Source: Candidatus Mcinerneyibacteriota bacterium (GTDB lineage Bacteria; AUK180; JAQVHJ01). From it: a DNA stretch of 8,941 nucleotides. Position numbers and translations under genes: made by a program. The stretch spans positions 1 to 8,941 of the forward strand of contig DAOVMD010000098.1 of the NCBI GenBank assembly GCA_030630935.1, written 5' to 3'. Below, piece by piece: positions 6,983-8,941 of this stretch; position 1 is the first letter of the stretch; each line of letters opens with the position of its first letter. The notes under the pieces are model-generated. The model was not told the DNA's origin and did not search any database. It saw only the letters and a list, made by a program, of their open reading frames with translations.

Positions 6983-6988
6983 TTACTA

Positions 6989-8057
6989 ATGAAAAAGAAA
7001 ATGGTACTATTCTTAATATTGTTTTTTTTTCTTTAACGTTATTAAGGGATATTCTCTATACTATTATGATTTAGTAAATGGTAAAGGTGAGGGAATGGCA
7101 GGGGCATTAACTGCTATTGGCAATGATATCCAATCAATTTATTGGAACCCTGCAATTGGATCGATGATTAAAGAAGAAAGGATGTCTTCTGGGTTTTCGT
7201 ATTATAGTGGTAATACAGAGGGCTTATCCCCTCGAGTTTATTTTAACAATTTTTCAATATTATTTCCATTAGAAAAATTCAATATTGGCTTTATATATTT
7301 TACTCCAATAAACTATGCAATGTCAACAAAAATTGATGGTTATGATATGTATGGTAATCCTACAGGGAAATTTGAGATCAAGTATGAAATGTTTATTAGG
7401 AAGCATGGAATTCATTTTTCAAGGGAATTTGTAAATGAAAATTTCGGAATTGGGATAAATTTATATTACAATAATATTGAAAATAGTATAAAGATAGCTG
7501 ACTATGTTTTGACAGCAACTGCCGATACTTTTAATTTTGATCTTGGAATTCATTATCATCCAGGTGAGATATTTGTTCTCGGTTTAAAATATTCAAATAT
7601 CAGTAAATTTACCTATAAAAAAGATTCATATTCAGATTCTTCTTTTTCTGATGGTGAAATAATTCCAACAGAATTGGTAATAGCTATGGGACTAAATTGT
7701 AAGAAAGTTAAATTTGGTTTTGATATCTTTGAAATCAAATGGTCAGAAAATAAAGAAGAGGATTATACTTATTATATTGGACCTTCAAAATATCTTCCTA
7801 CAAATGATTGGAGAGGTTTTAGACTTGGAACAGAGATCGATATTTATAAAAAACAAGTATTCCTTCGTCTTGGAATTAGAAGAAATTTCTGTACTGAAAA
7901 TTCATTTTACTATTACGGTTCTGAAAATATTGGTTTAGGTATTATACGTGATAAACATGGTTTTGATTTTGGATTAAGTAAATTAGAAAATCATGAATTT
8001 AGCATTAACGAAGGAAGTTATTATTCATTTAGAGCTGATTTCTATCTGAATTATTAG
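6989..8057 (+). pseudogene. PorV/PorQ-like outer-membrane beta-barrel, frameshifted in a T9 tract
   Basis: From ATG 6989 the frame reads MKKKMVLFLILFFF, a signal peptide, then meets a stop at 7073-7075. The body is open from 7017 in another frame and ends at TAG 8055-8057. Removing one T from the nine at 7022-7030 joins them into a 355-residue protein with signal peptide 1-22 and mature start near LYYYDLVNGKGEGMAGALTA. This N-terminal DLVxGxGxxGxAGA...DIQSIYWNPA block (27-55) is the hallmark of the PorV/PorQ/UPF0164 barrel group. The body alternates aromatic beta strands and ends FRADFYLNY, a typical barrel C-terminus with a final aromatic residue. PorV-type proteins act at the outer membrane, some in type IX secretion, but many relatives have unknown roles. 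Apart from the frameshift the gene shows no decay, which suggests a switchable gene, recent loss or sequencing error. Starting at 7095 would give 320 residues without a signal peptide. Confidence 0.8.
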
Positions 8058-8163
8058 ATTCTATCAATGATAGAAATCAAGGGTAAAATCGTTTTACTTT
8101 TTAGTAAGCAATACTTTGTTATTGCGTTTGTATTAAATGGAGGATGTTCGATAACTCCATTTT

Positions 8164-8217
8164 GTCATTGCGAGGGAAAGTTCAAAGAGGTTGTTCCTCC
8201 GGCAATATCTTTTTTTT
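8164..8217 (+). terminator. 'CATTGCGAGG' interspersed hairpin followed by T-run
   Basis: CATTGCGAGGGAA (8166-8178) pairs imperfectly with TTCCTCCGGCAAT (8194-8206), with small bulges and a loop of about 15 bases, and eight T's follow (8210-8217). The sequence GTCATTGCGAGG resembles a very common dispersed bacterial repeat. Lying 107 bases after the barrel gene stop, it could also end that transcript. As a terminator it is imperfect, so the repeat reading is the safer one. Confidence 0.5.
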
Positions 8218-8266
8218 ACATGTTTGAGGGAAAAAGCGTTGAGCTATTTTGAATTCACAATAAACT

Positions 8267-8341
8267 TTATTTGATTATAGTTAGTCTGCCTTGTTTTTCT
8301 TTACCCTTATCATCAGTAATTACATAGAAATAAACCACTGA
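8267..8341 (-). pseudogene. Fossil C-terminal tail of a type IX-like sorting domain
   Basis: The minus strand reads VVYFYVITDDKGKEKQG then RLTIIK and a TAA stop, 24 residues with the leading Ser. This closely fits the end of type IX secretion C-terminal sorting domains, whose last strands read roughly GVYFYxIxxDxGxxxxGKLxIIK. Upstream in this frame only AT-rich sequence and a stop are found, so the body of the protein is gone. It points to a genome that encodes type IX-secreted proteins and to deletion or rearrangement here. It is short, and chance cannot be fully excluded. Confidence 0.5.
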
Positions 8342-8350
8342 AAAAAAATA

Positions 8351-8368
8351 TATTAATATTTATTAATA
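8351..8368. repeat. Double self-complementary TATTAATA motif
   Basis: Two copies of the palindromic octamer TATTAATA start exactly 10 bases apart (8351 and 8361), one helical turn. It lies just downstream of the broken minus-strand gene. It could be a protein site or simply AT-rich drift; no function is claimed. Confidence 0.3.
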
Positions 8369-8390
8369 TAATACATAAGAGGTCGATATC

Positions 8391-8769
8391 CTAATTCTCC
8401 CATTTATCCAGAGCAGGGTCAATTTTCACTCCAAGAATTTCTACAAGTTGACCATAGATTGTTTTTATCTCTATTATATAACCATCAAAAGTTCGATTAA
8501 TTACTAAATTTAACATATAATTAATACAATCTTCCTCCGCAATCTCGTCAAACTCAGCCGAAATCACTTTGGTGATTTTTATGTGTAATTTACGACCTAA
8601 ATCTACAATGTGTTTTTTGGTTCTGAAGTTTTTAATAATAATCCACCCAATCCTCAAATGACTTGGGCGCACATTTTCGAATCAACTCGGAAGTTCCTTC
8701 AAAACTATGCGATTTAATTAATCTCCAAAGGAAATACTCTATTTTTAAAATATTTATTGAAAATTTCAT
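8391..8769 (-). pseudogene. Broken unrecognised gene, split over two frames
   Basis: From ATG 8769 one frame gives 45 residues ending SELIRKCAPKSFEDWVDYY and stops at 8634-8632. The adjoining frame continues, from about 8640, as KNFRTKKHIVDLGRKLHIKI and ends NLVINRTFDGYIIEIKTIYG...LGVKIDPALDKWEN with TAG at 8393-8391. Removing one base near 8629-8643, where T and A runs meet, joins them into a smooth protein of about 125 residues. The 93-codon frame that begins at GTG 8672 has no RBS and its first residues overlap the better-looking other frame, so that start is an artefact. I do not recognise the family with confidence; the segments DWVDYY and VINRTFDGY give a weak impression of restriction-endonuclease-like proteins, which I cannot confirm. 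The ending looks early, so the protein may be truncated as well as frameshifted. Confidence 0.6.
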
Positions 8770-8941
8770 TCCTTAATTCTAGTAGATCATCGGATACTTT
8801 CTCATTAACAGAAATTTGCATATAATAACTGTTATAAATCCTTTCTTGCATCACTAAAGTGCTTAAAGCACAATTATGAATTATTATAGCCAGTGCTTCT
8901 TCATGATCGTATCCCTCTTTTAATAACTTTCTAAATAGGTA
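8714..8941 (-). CDS. Partial unrecognised protein, runs off the right edge
   Basis: The minus strand is open from the window edge to TAA 8716-8714, giving 75 residues that start YLFRKLLKEGYDHEEALAII and end FNKYFKNRVFPLEIN. It is charged, mostly helical-looking, and has no signal peptide or membrane segment. It overlaps the next downstream frame (ATG 8769) by 56 bases. It may be a separate upstream gene, or the first part of the same broken gene: removing one A from the A5 run at 8746-8742 would continue it as NKYFKIEYFLWRLIKSHSF. The downstream ATG has AAGGA directly abutting it, too close for a good RBS, which favours the broken-gene reading. Function unknown. Confidence 0.55.
   Translation of the reverse strand, partial: YLFRKLLKEGYDHEEALAIIIHNCALSTLVMQERIYNSYYMQISVNEKVSDDLLELRNEIFNKYFKNRVFPLEIN

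Larger units (their letters stand above)
6623..6988. other. Divergent intergenic region between rho and barrel gene
   Basis: No protein is supported on either strand. It holds a GGACCACAC-type repeat (6735-6768), an A-rich tract (6766-6862) that could aid promoters as UP-like DNA, a candidate plus-strand promoter (6863-6891), a 7-bp perfect hairpin (6929-6948) and the barrel gene's ribosome binding site. Confidence 0.6.
8058..8390. other. Decayed intergenic stretch
   Basis: No intact gene is supported. A 61-codon frame from 8067 runs through a hairpin repeat and has no good RBS. The stretch contains the hairpin repeat with T-run (8164-8217), a minus-strand fossil protein tail (8267-8341) and an AT-only double TATTAATA motif (8351-8368). 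Confidence 0.55.

Noticed and set aside
7714-7938. Plus-strand frame inside the barrel gene
   Set aside because: It overlaps the well-supported barrel frame, has no RBS and gives a low-complexity Ile/Leu-rich product.
8067-8252. 61-codon plus-strand frame after the barrel gene
   Set aside because: It runs through an interspersed hairpin repeat, lacks an RBS and shows no protein-like pattern.
8391-8672. 93-residue protein from GTG 8672 as an intact gene
   Set aside because: Its first 10 or so residues are the wrong frame of a better segment (RKCAPKSFEDWVDYY); there is no RBS. It is the tail of a broken gene.
1-8941. CRISPR array, tRNA, rRNA, insertion sequence or known riboswitch
   Set aside because: I found no regularly spaced direct repeats, no cloverleaf or rRNA-like sequence, no transposase frame and no recognisable riboswitch core.

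Overview
This window comes from an AT-rich, didermic (outer-membrane-bearing), probably uncultured bacterium. The evidence is a beta-barrel outer-membrane protein, two exported envelope proteins, Shine-Dalgarno-led genes, consensus sigma70-type promoters and several families of short interspersed palindromes in the gaps. The secreted propeller protein and the S55 protease belong to families I recall mainly from Acidobacteriota/Aminicenantes-like genomes. A fossil tail looks like a type IX secretion sorting signal, which is commoner in Bacteroidota-like phyla. I cannot settle the phylum from this window.

Layout. Positions 1-358 hold no gene but carry two copies of a palindromic repeat and a likely promoter. 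Positions 359-1117 (+) encode a TatD-family metal-dependent hydrolase. Its last 18 bp overlap, tail to tail, the end of a three-gene minus-strand operon that reads from about 6590 down to 1100: rho (6488-4989), a SpoIVB/S55-type serine protease (4956-3253, TTG start) and a secreted beta-propeller/Ig-like protein (3241-1100). Gaps in the operon are 32 and 11 bases. It is driven by an essentially perfect promoter (TTGACA, 17 bp, TATAAT) about 100 bases upstream of rho. The start of rho encodes an AT-hook-like basic patch and a Pro-rich linker, whose mRNA is strongly C-rich and G-poor and could be a Rho-loading site in rho's own message.

The divergent intergenic region 6623-6988 contains two degenerate interspersed repeats. 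Beyond it lies a PorV/PorQ-like outer-membrane barrel gene (6989-8057, +). Its signal peptide and body are in different frames, separated by a run of nine T's; removing one T restores a 355-residue protein. This is either a phase-variable or slippage-controlled gene, a fresh pseudogene, or a sequencing error.

Positions 8058-8941 are decayed accessory DNA. They hold an interspersed hairpin with a T-run, a 24-residue remnant of a sorting-domain tail, and a minus-strand gene (or pair of genes) read in three successive frames and running off the right edge.

The core of the window (tatD-like, rho, protease, propeller) is intact. All three apparent frameshifts lie right of 6988 and each is explained by one extra base. 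The most interesting points are the T9 frameshift in the barrel gene, the circularly permuted order of the S55 protease motifs, and the link between rho and two envelope genes together with a possible self-regulating rut region.
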